Assembly: GCA_016722465.1 (NCBI GenBank)
Contig: JADKJC010000013.1
Location: 1,250,946 to 1,314,945, forward strand
Direction of reading: 5' to 3'
Source: Chitinophagaceae bacterium
GTDB taxonomy: Bacteria > Bacteroidota > Bacteroidia > Chitinophagales > Chitinophagaceae
Length of the DNA: 64,000 bases
The notes beneath the pieces are model-generated. The model saw nothing but the letters and a program-made list of their open reading frames with translations. It was not told where the DNA came from and made no database searches. Shown one piece after another: positions 46,914 to 57,700 of this stretch (within the stretch, counting starts at the first letter, position 1; each line of letters opens with the position of its first letter). A program made the position numbers and the translations under genes.

Positions 46914-47117
46914 TTAATTGCGCTGTTCTTTTTTACGCAGGTTGCGGATATATAATACAACCGCTGTGATCACTGCCAGCGAAAGGATCACATGCGCCGG
47001 TTCGGTAAAATCATGGGTGATGGTAAATCCATCCGTTTCACCATGACCTGGATGTGCAAGGCTTATCAAAGGCAGGCACCATGTAAATAAACTCAGAACA
47101 GCGGTTATTTTTTTCAT
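46914..47117 (-). CDS. Small membrane protein with HPGHG motif heading the hyp operon
   Basis: This 67-residue protein has a signal peptide or first helix (MKKITAVLSLFTWCLPLISLA), then HPGHGETDGFTITHDFTEPAHV with four histidines. A single membrane helix (ILSLAVITAVVLYI) and a basic tail (RNLRKKEQRN) follow. The HPGHG motif right after the cleavage site recalls the N-terminus of HupE/UreJ nickel permeases, but the rest of such a permease is absent. The tail is predicted to be cytosolic and the His-rich part periplasmic. As first gene of the maturation operon it may bind or present nickel; this is inference from position and histidines only. Confidence 0.7.
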   Translation of the reverse strand: MKKITAVLSLFTWCLPLISLAHPGHGETDGFTITHDFTEPAHVILSLAVITAVVLYIRNLRKKEQRN

Positions 47118-47277
47118 ATCAAATATGATTTAGCGTTGGCTAAAGTAATTATAAGCACCAACCACATGTATGATAAATGTCATAACAGCAACTAAAGAAA
47201 ATCATAAGAGTTAGTGACGATGAAAAATAGTTTTATACCCTGTTTAATTTACCTCCTCACTATTTAAATAAATCTTC
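47118..47277. promoter_or_regulatory. Divergent control region of hyp and hydrogenase operons
   Basis: 160 bp separate the divergent maturation and structural operons and must hold both promoters. TAGTTTTA near 47228 (+ strand) is one base off the -7 consensus for the structural genes, without a clear TTG partner. No obvious NtrC, FNR or other palindrome was found. Confidence 0.4.
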
Positions 47278-48411
47278 ATGAGTAACAATGCTTCTCCAAC
47301 AACACAACCTTCCTATTACCAGGAGGTTGAAAGAAAAGGCTACAGCCGCAGGGATTTTATCGGCTTTGTAACCATGATGGCTGCCTTTATGGGCCTTGAA
47401 AAATCTGCCATCGGGCAGGTTGTAAAAGCACTTGAAACAAAACCACGTATCCCTGTAATATGGCTGCATTTTCAGGAATGCACCTGCTGCAGCGAAAGTT
47501 TTATCCGTTCATCTCATCCGATAGTTGCAGATATTTTACTGGATAAAATATCACTGGACTATACGGAAACCCTGATGGCAGCTTCCGGTTTGCAGGCAGA
47601 AGCAGCCATGAAGAACACCATGGAAAAATACAAAGGAGAATACATTCTTTGCGTTGAAGGAAGTGTGCCCACCGGTGCAGATGGCGTGTATTGCATGATT
47701 GGCGGTAAAACATCGCTGCAGATATTAGAAGAAGCCGCAGCCGGTGCCAAAGCTGTGATTGCATGGGGAAGTTGTGCCAGCAATGGTTGTGTGCAATCAG
47801 CAAAACCAAACCCTACCGGCGCCACACCTATACATAAATTATTAAAGAGCAGTGTACCACTGATAAAAGTACCCGGCTGCCCTCCTATTGGAGAAGTAAT
47901 GGCCGGTGTTATTGTTCACCTGGTAACTTTTGGCAAGATACCTGAACTTGACAGGCTGGGAAGGCCAAAAGCATTTTACAGCAAACGTGTTCATGATACC
48001 TGTTACCGCAGGCCATTTTATGATGCCGGTTTATTTGTTGAAACCTTTGATGATGAAAGTGCCAAAAAAGGATACTGCTTATATAAAGTGGGCTGTAAAG
48101 GGCCGTCTACCTATAACGCCTGCGGCGTAATGAAATGGAATAACGGTACCAGCTACCCCATTCAATCCGGTCACGGATGCATTGGTTGCAGCGAAGAAAA
48201 TTTCTGGGACAATGGCCGCTTGTATGAAAGGGCTTCTGCCTTTGCCGGCTTTGGTATTGAAAGCAATGCCGATGACCTTGGTAAAGTGGCCCTGGTGGGT
48301 ACCGGTGTTGCCATTGCGGCCCATGCCATTGCCACCAATGTGCGTAAACACAAATTGATTTTCAATCTTGAAAAAGAAGGGAAACAAAGCGAAAAAGAAC
48401 TGGATGCTTAA
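47278..48411 (+). CDS. hyaA: [NiFe]-hydrogenase small subunit, oxygen-tolerant type
   Basis: The small subunit relays electrons from the [NiFe] site through three iron-sulfur clusters. The 377-residue protein has a Tat signal (SRRDFIGF with Arg24-Arg25, then a hydrophobic stretch). The proximal cluster ligands are Cys68, Cys71, Cys166 and Cys201. Cys70 (ECTCC) and Cys171 (CASNGC) match the two extra cysteines, Cys19 and Cys120, of oxygen-tolerant Hyd-1/MBH enzymes with a 4Fe-3S cluster. Distal and medial ligands are seen in RVHDTCYRR, GYCLYKVGC, TYNACG and HGCIGC. A C-terminal helix (VALVGTGVAIAAHAIA) anchors it to the membrane. This places it in group 1d-like uptake hydrogenases. It is followed by the large subunit after 24 bp. 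Confidence 0.95.
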   Translation: MSNNASPTTQPSYYQEVERKGYSRRDFIGFVTMMAAFMGLEKSAIGQVVKALETKPRIPVIWLHFQECTCCSESFIRSSHPIVADILLDKISLDYTETLMAASGLQAEAAMKNTMEKYKGEYILCVEGSVPTGADGVYCMIGGKTSLQILEEAAAGAKAVIAWGSCASNGCVQSAKPNPTGATPIHKLLKSSVPLIKVPGCPPIGEVMAGVIVHLVTFGKIPELDRLGRPKAFYSKRVHDTCYRRPFYDAGLFVETFDDESAKKGYCLYKVGCKGPSTYNACGVMKWNNGTSYPIQSGHGCIGCSEENFWDNGRLYERASAFAGFGIESNADDLGKVALVGTGVAIAAHAIATNVRKHKLIFNLEKEGKQSEKELDA

Positions 48412-48435
48412 TTACTAACATTTTCAAATTACAAT

Positions 48436-50160
48436 ATGAGTAAAAGAATTGTTGTTGACCCGATCACAAGAATCGAAGGTCACTTAAGAGTAGAAGCCGA
48501 TATTGAAAACGGCACCATAAAAGATGCATACAGCAGCGGCACCATGGTACGCCTGCTGGAAGAAATTTTAAAAGGGAGAGACCCCAAAGATGCCTGGGCA
48601 TTTGTAGGCAGGGTTTGTGGGGTATGCACTTCCATTCATTCATTAACGAGTGTGCGTTGCGTGGAAGATGCACTGGATATTGCAGTGCCTCCCAATGCTG
48701 AGATGGTAAGAAATATCATGTTCTGTACACAATACATTCACGACCATGTGGTACATTTCTATCACCTGCATGCCATGGACTGGGTGGATGTGGTGAATGC
48801 ATTGAAAGCAGATCCAAAGAAAACATCCGAACTGGCCCAAAGTATTTCCAAATGGCCAAAAAGTTCACCGGGTTATTTCAGTGATATACAAACAAGGATC
48901 AAAAAATTTGTAGAAAGCGGGCAGCTGGGTATTTTCGCCAATGGTTATTGGGGACATCCGGCTTATAAATTACCTGCAGAAGTAAACCTGATAGGGTTAG
49001 CACACTATTTAGAAGCATTGGAGTGGCAGAAAGAAATTGTAAAAGTACATGCCATTTTCGGTGGTAAAAACCCTCACCCCAATTACCTGGTTGGCGGTAT
49101 GGCCTGCTCTATCAGCCTGGATGATGTGAGCGGCATCAATGCAGAGCGTTTGGCGTATGTAGAACAGCTGCTTAAAGACGGAAAGGAATTTGTTGAGCAG
49201 GTGTATATTCCCGACCTGATGGCCATCGCTTCTTTCTACAAAGACTGGGGTGCTATTGGTGGCGGCATCGGAAATTATTTAGTGTACGGCGACCTGCCCA
49301 CTAACGGTTACAGGGACACGGCTTCTTACAAATTCCCCGGCGGCGCTATTTTAAATAAAGACATCAGCAAAGTATACGATGTGGACCTGAGAAAAGAAGA
49401 AGAGGTGCAGGAGTTTATTACACACTCCTGGTATGAATACAAAGAAGGAAATGATAAAGGACTGCATCCATGGAAAGGCGAAAGCAAAGTAAAATACACC
49501 GGCCCCAAACCACCATTTGAACATTTAGATACCACACAGAAATACAGCTATCTTAAAACACCCCGGTGGAAAGGAAACGCCATGGAAGTTGGCCCGCTGT
49601 CCCGTATGCTGGTAGGATATGCCAGGGGCAGGGAGGATTTTAAAGCGGTTGTTGATAAGGCGTTGACAGACCTTGGTGTTCCTGTTACCGCATTGTTCTC
49701 CACACTGGGAAGAACAGCAGCCCGTGGACTGGAAAGTGTACTGGTGGCGCAATGGGGTTTGGATTTCTTTGATCAGCTGATCAGCAATATTAAAAATGGT
49801 GATAGCCGCATGGCAGACATGAGCAAGTTCGATCCGGCTACCTGGCCAACGTCTGCCAAAGGTGTTGGGCATACAGAAGCACCCCGTGGTGCGCTGGCCC
49901 ACTGGATCAATATCGAAGATCAGAAAATTGCCAATTACCAGCTGGTGGTTCCTACTACCTGGAATGCATCGCCAAGAGACCCGAAAGGACAATTATCTGC
50001 GTATGAATCATCCCTGATAGGCACGCCGGTTGCTGATGAAACACAGCCACTGGAGATCATCAGGACCATTCACAGTTTTGATCCCTGTATGGCCTGCAGT
50101 GTGCACATCTATGATGAAGATGGAAAACACATCAGCCGCATTAATATTCTTGGAGATTAA
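48436..50160 (+). CDS. hyaB: [NiFe]-hydrogenase large subunit
   Basis: The large subunit holds the [NiFe] active site and oxidises hydrogen in the periplasm, exported with the Tat-bearing small subunit. The 574-residue protein has the N-terminal motif RVCGVC (Cys61, Cys64) and the C-terminal motif DPCMACSVH (Cys551, Cys554), which give the four metal-binding thiolates. TRIEGHLR near residue 11 is the usual family start. Processing is predicted after His557, removing 17 residues (IYDEDGKHISRINILGD) once nickel is inserted. The gene for the matching endopeptidase lies two genes downstream. No premature stop or missing ligand is seen. Confidence 0.96.
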   Translation: MSKRIVVDPITRIEGHLRVEADIENGTIKDAYSSGTMVRLLEEILKGRDPKDAWAFVGRVCGVCTSIHSLTSVRCVEDALDIAVPPNAEMVRNIMFCTQYIHDHVVHFYHLHAMDWVDVVNALKADPKKTSELAQSISKWPKSSPGYFSDIQTRIKKFVESGQLGIFANGYWGHPAYKLPAEVNLIGLAHYLEALEWQKEIVKVHAIFGGKNPHPNYLVGGMACSISLDDVSGINAERLAYVEQLLKDGKEFVEQVYIPDLMAIASFYKDWGAIGGGIGNYLVYGDLPTNGYRDTASYKFPGGAILNKDISKVYDVDLRKEEEVQEFITHSWYEYKEGNDKGLHPWKGESKVKYTGPKPPFEHLDTTQKYSYLKTPRWKGNAMEVGPLSRMLVGYARGREDFKAVVDKALTDLGVPVTALFSTLGRTAARGLESVLVAQWGLDFFDQLISNIKNGDSRMADMSKFDPATWPTSAKGVGHTEAPRGALAHWINIEDQKIANYQLVVPTTWNASPRDPKGQLSAYESSLIGTPVADETQPLEIIRTIHSFDPCMACSVHIYDEDGKHISRINILGD

Positions 50161-50176
50161 TTATTAAAACCATTTT

Positions 50177-50926
50177 ATGGCTACAAAATATTTGCAAATA
50201 CACAGGCTACGCAGGGTGTATGTGTGGGAATTACCCGTACGCATTTACCACTGGCTGAATGCCCTGGTACTGCTGGCTTTGATCGCAACAGGTTTTTATA
50301 TTGCCAACCCGTTGGCTTTAATGAGCCAGCATGAAGCTACAGGTAAATTCACGATGGGCTGGATCAGGTATATTCATTTTGCCGCAGCTTATCTTTTCTT
50401 CTTTAATTTTTTCTTCCGTATTTACTGGGGTTTTGTTGGTAATAAATATGCCAACTGGCGGCAGTTCATCCCTTTCTCAAAAAAGTTCTTTAAAGAGATG
50501 TGGTATGTTTTCAGGATGGACATTTTAATGCTGAAAGGAAAAGAGCACATGAGTATCGGCCACAATGCCATGGCAGGATTTATTTACTTCCTCACTTTTA
50601 TTGCCTTCCTGGTTCAATGCCTTACCGGGTTTGGATTGTATGCTGCCATGAGTGGCTGGTGGTTCCCTAAATTATTTGCGTGGGTACCCAATTTCTTAGG
50701 GGGCGATATTATGACAAGACAGATCCATCACTGGTCTATGTGGTTCTTTATTTTATTTGTGGTGATCCATGTGTATCTTGTATTCTATCATGATTATGTA
50801 GAAGGCCGTGGAGAGATCAGCAGCATGGGCGGCGGGTGGAAATTCATTGAAGAAGAAACCTTTGAGAGAGGCCATCACCAGACGCCTAACCCTGAAAAAC
50901 CAGCAAAAGATGTTGAAAAAAAGTGA
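50177..50926 (+). CDS. hyaC: Ni/Fe-hydrogenase b-type cytochrome subunit
   Basis: This is the membrane di-heme cytochrome b that passes electrons from the hydrogenase small subunit to quinone. The 249-residue protein starts with YVWELPVRIYHWLNAL, whose His is a heme ligand. It has four membrane helices (about 25-45, 65-90, 130-155 and 185-210), further His candidates in IRYIHFAAAYLF and QIHHWSMWFFILFVVIHVYLVFYHD, and a polar C-terminal tail. The last 17 bases overlap the start of hyaD, so translation is probably coupled. The topology and histidine set fit HyaC/HupC/HoxZ. Confidence 0.94.
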   Translation: MATKYLQIHRLRRVYVWELPVRIYHWLNALVLLALIATGFYIANPLALMSQHEATGKFTMGWIRYIHFAAAYLFFFNFFFRIYWGFVGNKYANWRQFIPFSKKFFKEMWYVFRMDILMLKGKEHMSIGHNAMAGFIYFLTFIAFLVQCLTGFGLYAAMSGWWFPKLFAWVPNFLGGDIMTRQIHHWSMWFFILFVVIHVYLVFYHDYVEGRGEISSMGGGWKFIEEETFERGHHQTPNPEKPAKDVEKK

Positions 50927-51410
50927 GCTTTTAATACTGGGCGTTGGTAATTACTTAATGGGCGATGAAGGAGTAGGCGTGCATGCGGCCAACAGGCTGA
51001 TGCAGGAAGATATCCCCGGTGTTGACATTGTGGACGGCGGCACCGGTGGCTTTCATTTGCTGGGGCATTTTGAAAACTATGAAACCATTATCCTGATTGA
51101 TGCAACGCTTGATAAAAATCCCAATGGAACCATCCGCCTGATAAAACCCAGGTTTGCTACAGACTTCCCTAAGGCAATGAGCACACATGATATTGGATTG
51201 AAAGATATGGTGAGTGCATTGCAGCTATTGGGCAAAATGCCGGAGATCCATTTGTTTGTAGTAAGCATTGAAAGCTTACAGCAACAGGGCATAACATTAA
51301 CAGCCGAAATAGAAAACGCAATGCCTTTGCTCATCAGCAAGATAAAAGACCTGATTGCAAAAATCACGGAGAACAACTGTGAAAAAGAGGCAATTTCCAT
51401 AGCAGTTTAA
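50910..51410 (+). CDS. hyaD: Hydrogenase maturation endopeptidase (HyaD/HupD family)
   Basis: This protease cuts the C-terminal peptide off the large subunit after nickel insertion. I place the start at ATG 50910, giving 166 residues that begin MLKKSELLILGVGN, the family N-terminus. The frame is open upstream, but that part lies within the cytochrome b gene. The three nickel-sensing residues of the family are present: Glu20 in MGDEGVG, Asp64 in ILIDAT and His93 in STHDIG. It completes a full structural operon of small subunit, large subunit, cytochrome b and protease. Confidence 0.94.
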   Translation: MLKKSELLILGVGNYLMGDEGVGVHAANRLMQEDIPGVDIVDGGTGGFHLLGHFENYETIILIDATLDKNPNGTIRLIKPRFATDFPKAMSTHDIGLKDMVSALQLLGKMPEIHLFVVSIESLQQQGITLTAEIENAMPLLISKIKDLIAKITENNCEKEAISIAV

Positions 51411-51764
51411 TGACAGGGGAAACAGACGGGTCTTTTTATTATCCAATCGAACAGACCATCACAATTACAAAACGGCATATCCCATTTTAAATACACCTGC
51501 TCCATCTAAATATGGCGGATATCAAATCTCACGGAAATTTGATTTTAAAAAAAAATGCTGTAAATTGTAAGCTTCAGGCCCGGTTCTTGACAGAACTGGC
51601 GAATGGCATTTTCCTCAATGACGCAGGTAATTCCGGCAACTCAAGGACAGATGCATTTTAACATCCAATTCCGCACTATCTAAACCTCTCCAGATACGTA
51701 TCCCTGATTTGTAATTATTTTATAACCACGATTCAATACCGGGAATGCCAGGGTATCAATACCT
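51411..51764. other. 354-bp spacer after the hydrogenase operon
   Basis: It has no coding character and no clear intrinsic terminator for the hydrogenase operon. The promoter of the following adhesin should be here but no convincing TTG/TAnnTTTG pair was seen. Confidence 0.4.
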
Positions 51765-54700
51765 ATGGGGAAATGGATACTTTCAACAACACTGCTATTT
51801 TTTATTGTATCATTATCTGCACAAACATTTAATGGTACAGGCGGTGCTATCCCCGATGATGGTTTAACGCCAACCTGTTTTCCGGTTGCCATAACTGGTG
51901 TTGGTACCATCAACGGAACTTATGGCGTTGCTTCTGTTTGTTTTACCATCACACATACATGGGACTCTGATCTTGAGATCACATTAAAAGCACCGGACGG
52001 AACCATCATTCCTCTATCCATTCAAAACGGAGGATCTGGTGATAACTACACCGGAACCTGCTTTACCGGTACTGCCACTACTCCTATTACTTCAGGATCC
52101 GCACCTTTTAGCGGAAGTTATTTATCGCAAGGGGCTTTGGGAAATGTAAATAACGGGCAAAATGCAAACGGTTCCTGGAGTTTGTGCATCCAGGATATTG
52201 CGGCAGGCTTTTCAGGCAACCTGGTAAACTGGAGCATCAACTTTAGTAATACCCCGGCGCAACCTTTGGCCCCACCTGCCAATGATGACCCCTGCAATGC
52301 CATTGCATTACCAGTTAGCAGTACCTGCACTTACAGTAATTACACCAATGCAGGCGCTGGCGGAACTACGGGTGTACCTGCACCCGGGTGCGCCAATTAC
52401 TCCGGGAGCGATGTATGGTTCCAGGTAACTGTGCCTGCAGGCGGTGCGTTGAATTTTGATACCCAAACCGGTATCATGACAGATGGAGGCATGGCTATTT
52501 ACAGTGGCGCCAGTTGCAACTCACTTGCATTGATCGTTTGTGATGATGATGCCAGCGGCAATGGTTTGATGCCATTTATCAATGCAACGGGCTTAACACC
52601 CGGAAGCACAGTATGGATAAGAGTATGGGAATATGGAAATGATAACAACGGAACCTTTGGTATTTGCGTAACCGCTCCCACACCCCCGCCACCCTTGACC
52701 AATGATGATCCTTGTAATGCAATTCCGTTATCAGCTACTACTTCTTGTACCTATACTACCTATACCAATGCAGGCGCCTCTGGTACCACAGGTGTTACGG
52801 CACCAGGCTGTGCAAGTTATTCCGGAGGCGATGTATGGTTTAGCGTAACCGTACCACCGGCAGGTGCATTAACTTTTGATACGCAGGAAGGCACCATGAC
52901 CGATGGGGGAATGGCCATATACAGCGGAGCCAGTTGCAATGCATTGACTTTGATTTCCTGTGATGACGATGCCAGTACCAATGGCCTTATGCCGATGATT
53001 GCTGCAACCGGTTTAACGCCGGGAAGTACTGTTTGGGTAAGAATGTGGGAATATAGCAATGATAACAATGGAACCTTTGGCATTTGCGTAACTATACCTG
53101 TTCTGCCCCCCGGTTGCTCTTCCACCACCCCTGCAGGTAATACCTGTGCAGCCGCAACCCCTATCTGTAATTTTAATGGTTATTGTGGCAATACATCCGC
53201 AAGCTATACAGCTGATTACTGGACGGAACTGTATGATGCTTTTGATGCCTGCCTTGGTGGTGGCACCAGTATTGAAAATAATTCCTTCATCTCATTTGTT
53301 GCATCCGGTACCTCTGCGTCTTTTAATGTATGGGTCACCAACAGTTTGTTTGGAGATGGGATACAGCTGATGTTTTATGAAGGCGGTTGTGGCGCTGGCC
53401 CTGTTACCTGCCATGGAGGATACAATGATGTAATTGGCGGCCCCAATCTGATCACGGCATCCGGCTTAATACCCGGCAATACTTATTATTTAATGATTGA
53501 TGGTGTGGCAGGGGATGTTTGTGATTATGTATTCGATCCTGTTTCAGGTGTGGATGCACTGAATGTAACGCCATCGGCAGCCACCATCTGTACCGGCAGC
53601 AGTGTAAATATCAGCGCAAGCGGCGGTAATGGTGTGTATGCCTGGAGCCCGGCAACCGGATTGAATACAACATCAGGAGCAAATGTTACTGCTACTCCTG
53701 CCAGCACTATTACATATACCGTTACATCAACAGGAACCGGTGTATGTCCCGTAACAATTACAAAACAAATTACTGTTGCGGTGGTAAATCCCCCCGCTGC
53801 GCCAACTACCAGCCCTGTATCATATTGCCAGGGAGCAAGTGCTCTACCACTTACCGCTACAGGAACAAATTTATTGTGGTACAGCACATCGTCTGGTGGC
53901 ATCGGCACTGCAACAGCGCCTGCTCCTTCCACTGCATCAAATGGAAGTACCACTTATTGGGTAAGCCAGTCCACAGGCTCCTGCGAAGGACCAAGGGCTT
54001 CTATAACGGTTACGATTAGCAGCATCCCGGCAGCACCGGCAGTAACCAGCCCGGTTAAATATTGCCAGGGCGCAGGTGCTGTACCACTTACTGCTACAGG
54101 AACAAATTTATTATGGTACACCACAGCTTCGGGCGGTGTGGGCAGTGCAACGCCTCCAACCCCATCCACCGCTTCAACAGGCAGTGTAACTTACTATGTA
54201 AGCCAGTCCAATGGCTCCTGTGAAAGCCCCAGAACGCCTATCACAGTATTGGTAAATTCAACCCCACTAATATATACACATGGCACCAACCCTACCTGCT
54301 CCAATGTTTGTGATGGAACAGCAACAGTAGATGTGACGGGAGGAACAGGCCCTTTTAGTTTTTTATGGAGCAATGCCGGTATAACTCAAACCATCACGGG
54401 CCTTTGTACAGGCACCTATACAGTTGCTGTTACAGATTCCAACGGATGCGTATCAACCAATACCCCTAAAGTAGTGCCGGGTTGTTTTCAAATCCAGAGC
54501 ATTTTAGTGGATGCCTGTTCCGCTACGGAATATGACCAGGAAATGGTTTTCTTCCAGGTGGGACAAAGCCCTTTAAACACTTCCAGCACAACCGTTACCT
54601 GGCCCACTGCCGCAGACAGCTGGAATGGCTATTGCACTAATGCTGCTTTTATTACCAGTGTAAATGCAACCATTACCGGAGCTGGTGTTGTTTTGCCGTT

Positions 54701-57700
54701 ACCCGGCACCGGCATACTGCCTGCCAATGCAAATGTGGTGTTGATATCAAGCACACCGGCAACCAGTGCCAATAGTTTTGCCAACCTGACCGATACGTTA
54801 TATGCACTGTTTCAATGCCCTGGCAATACACAGGGGCATTTTGCCAACAACACTGCAGCAGCAGGCGTACGGACACTTATTATGAATTTTGGCGCAGGGT
54901 GCACCGATACCGCTTCTTACAATACCAATCAACTCATCAATACCAATGGTACAACGGGTGGCTCGGCAGCCATTAACAATGGTGCCTATGTAAATTATTC
55001 AACCGGTGGCAGCGCCACTTATTTAAACTATGGCTGTACAATTCCATATAGCATTCAATCGGCGCAGGTTGTATTGACTGCCACCACTGCGATTACGCCA
55101 ACATTTACACCCATTGCTGCGGTTTGCCAGGGAGCTGCAGCACCCGTGTTGCCAACAAGCTCTACCAATGCCATACCGGTAACGGGAACCTGGCTGCCAG
55201 CGGTAAGTACTGCAAGCACCGGCACCACAACGTACACGTTTACCCCAACAGCAGGGCAATGTGCCACTACCGCAACCATGAGCATTACAGTCAACTCTTG
55301 TACCGGCAATTTTGGCGAATTTGCTTCTGCTGCCTACCTCACAGCTTGCCATAACAATGCAGATACCTCCGGGTTTTATAATACGACCGGTTCAGGAGTA
55401 AATTTAATTGGCGGCAGCACCTACCAGGGAACAAACCTTGGCACTTATGTACAAAATTCCGGTACCCTTACACTGAACGGCGGAGAGATCAAGACATTTA
55501 AAAACGCATCATTGGCAAATATTTGCGGCACCAGTCTTTTCTATACTGTTTATTCCGGGCCACGCCCTGCATCACCTGTATTTACGGAAATCAATATGCC
55601 TTTTTTCTCCAATTGTGTAGCAGGCAATTTTGCAGATTTTTACGGAGGCCCCTGTTCCCCCGGCGATCAGAAATGGCAAACCATTAATGCAGGCATTGAT
55701 TTGACAGGTATGGCTCCAGGCGGGTATACGCTGGAGATCTATTACCAGGTAGTTGGAGATAACAACTCTACCAGTCTGTGCCGGGACACCAGCTATGCAA
55801 ACAATGGAGGAAGCAATTTCATATCCACCTTTACCATTACGCTACCACCGGCAATCACATATCCTGCAGCTCCATTTTGCACTTCGATAGCGACTGGCCA
55901 AAATGTTACCTTAACCGGGATCAGCGGCGGAACTTTTTCAGCAACACCCGCAGGCTTATCAATAAATAATAGCACGGGAGCAATTACACCATCCACCAGC
56001 CCTGCCGGAACATATACTATCAAGTATGTTTACAATGATGCACATGGTTGTACCGATTCTGTAACAACTGCAATTACCATAAAAGCAACTTCATCCAGCA
56101 CGACCAATACCAGCATCTGTCCATCACAATTGCCATATACCTGGAACAGCAATGTTTATAATTCAGGTGGAATTTTCAAGGACACTTTAGTAAATGCAGC
56201 AGGTTGTGATTCGGTGGTGACGTTAAACCTAACGTTAAAAGCTGTTACTACCAGCACCACCAATTTCAGTATTTGCCCTGCAGACCTGCCTTTTACCTGG
56301 AACAGTAACAGTTACCTGACCAGCGGAAGTTACATCGTTACTTTATTGAATGCGGCAGGTTGTGATTCGGTTGCAACCCTGATACTAACAGTGCCTGATA
56401 CTCTCATTGTAAGAAGTGATACTAGCATTTGCCAGGGGGCATCGGTAATACTGGGAGTAAGTGGCGGTTCCGGTACTTATCTGTGGACAGCATCGCCTGC
56501 TGACCCAAGCCTTAGTTCACCCAACAGTGCCAATCCTACAGTTACTCCTGCTGTTACAACAACCTATACGGTTGCTTCATCTGACACTGCCAATTCCAAC
56601 CTTATAATTAATGGTAATTTTTCCGGGGGCAATACCGGCTTTACAACAGATTACCCTTACATACCAAATAATGTCAGTAAACTCAAAAGGGCCTATGGAA
56701 TTGTTACTGCCCCCAATCAATTTGAAAATACATTTATCAATTGTGGGGATCATACAACCGGCAGCGGAAATATGATGACGGTGGATGGCTCCGATATTAA
56801 TGCAGGTACTGACCAGGTTTGGGGCCAGGGGGTTTCGGTAATTCCCGGCAGAACCTATACGCTTAGTTACTGGATACATACGATCAATTCTTCTGCCTCA
56901 AACCCTGCAGTAATTGCTGTATGGATCAACGGAGTAAAGATACAAGCCAATACTGCACCTTCAACATCTGCCTGCGGCGATTGGGTAAATGTGAGTTTTA
57001 CCTGGAACTCCGGGGCAGCTACCACTGCTTCCATAGCGTTCTTTGATGAGAATACTTCAGGAGCAGGCAATGATTTTGCACTCGACGATATTACTTTTAC
57101 GGGTGAAAGTATATGTCCTCTTTCTAAAACAGTAACGGTAACTGTTAAACCCATTACATTCAGCACCACCAATACAAGTATTTGCCCGGCTCAATTACCA
57201 TACACCTGGAACAGTAATATTTACAACACAGGCGGCACTTATCAAGACACATTGATTAATGCGGCTGGTTGCGATTCGATCGTTACATTAAATCTCACTG
57301 TAAAATCAGTTTCAGCAAGCACAACAAATACCAGCATTTGTCCTTCGCAACTACCTTATACCTGGAACAGTAATATTTATAATGCCGGCGGAACTTACAA
57401 AGACACGTTGACCAATTCTGTTGGTTGCGACTCTGTAGTTGCACTAAATCTTACTGTAAAAACAATCACAACAAGTACAACGAATGTAAGTGTTTGCCCG
57501 GCCCAGTTGCCTTACAGCTGGAACAGCAATTCCTACAACACAGGCGGCGCTTACAATGTAACATTGGTAAACTCACAGGGTTGTGATTCGATCGCTACTT
57601 TAAATCTTACTGTAAAAACAATCACAACAAGCACAACAAACGTAAGTGTTTGCCCGGCCCAGTTGCCTTACTCATGGAACAGCAATTCCTACAACACAGG

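Noticed and set aside
47118..47277. Specific hydrogenase regulator binding site
   Set aside because: No palindrome of recognisable type stood out in the divergent spacer.
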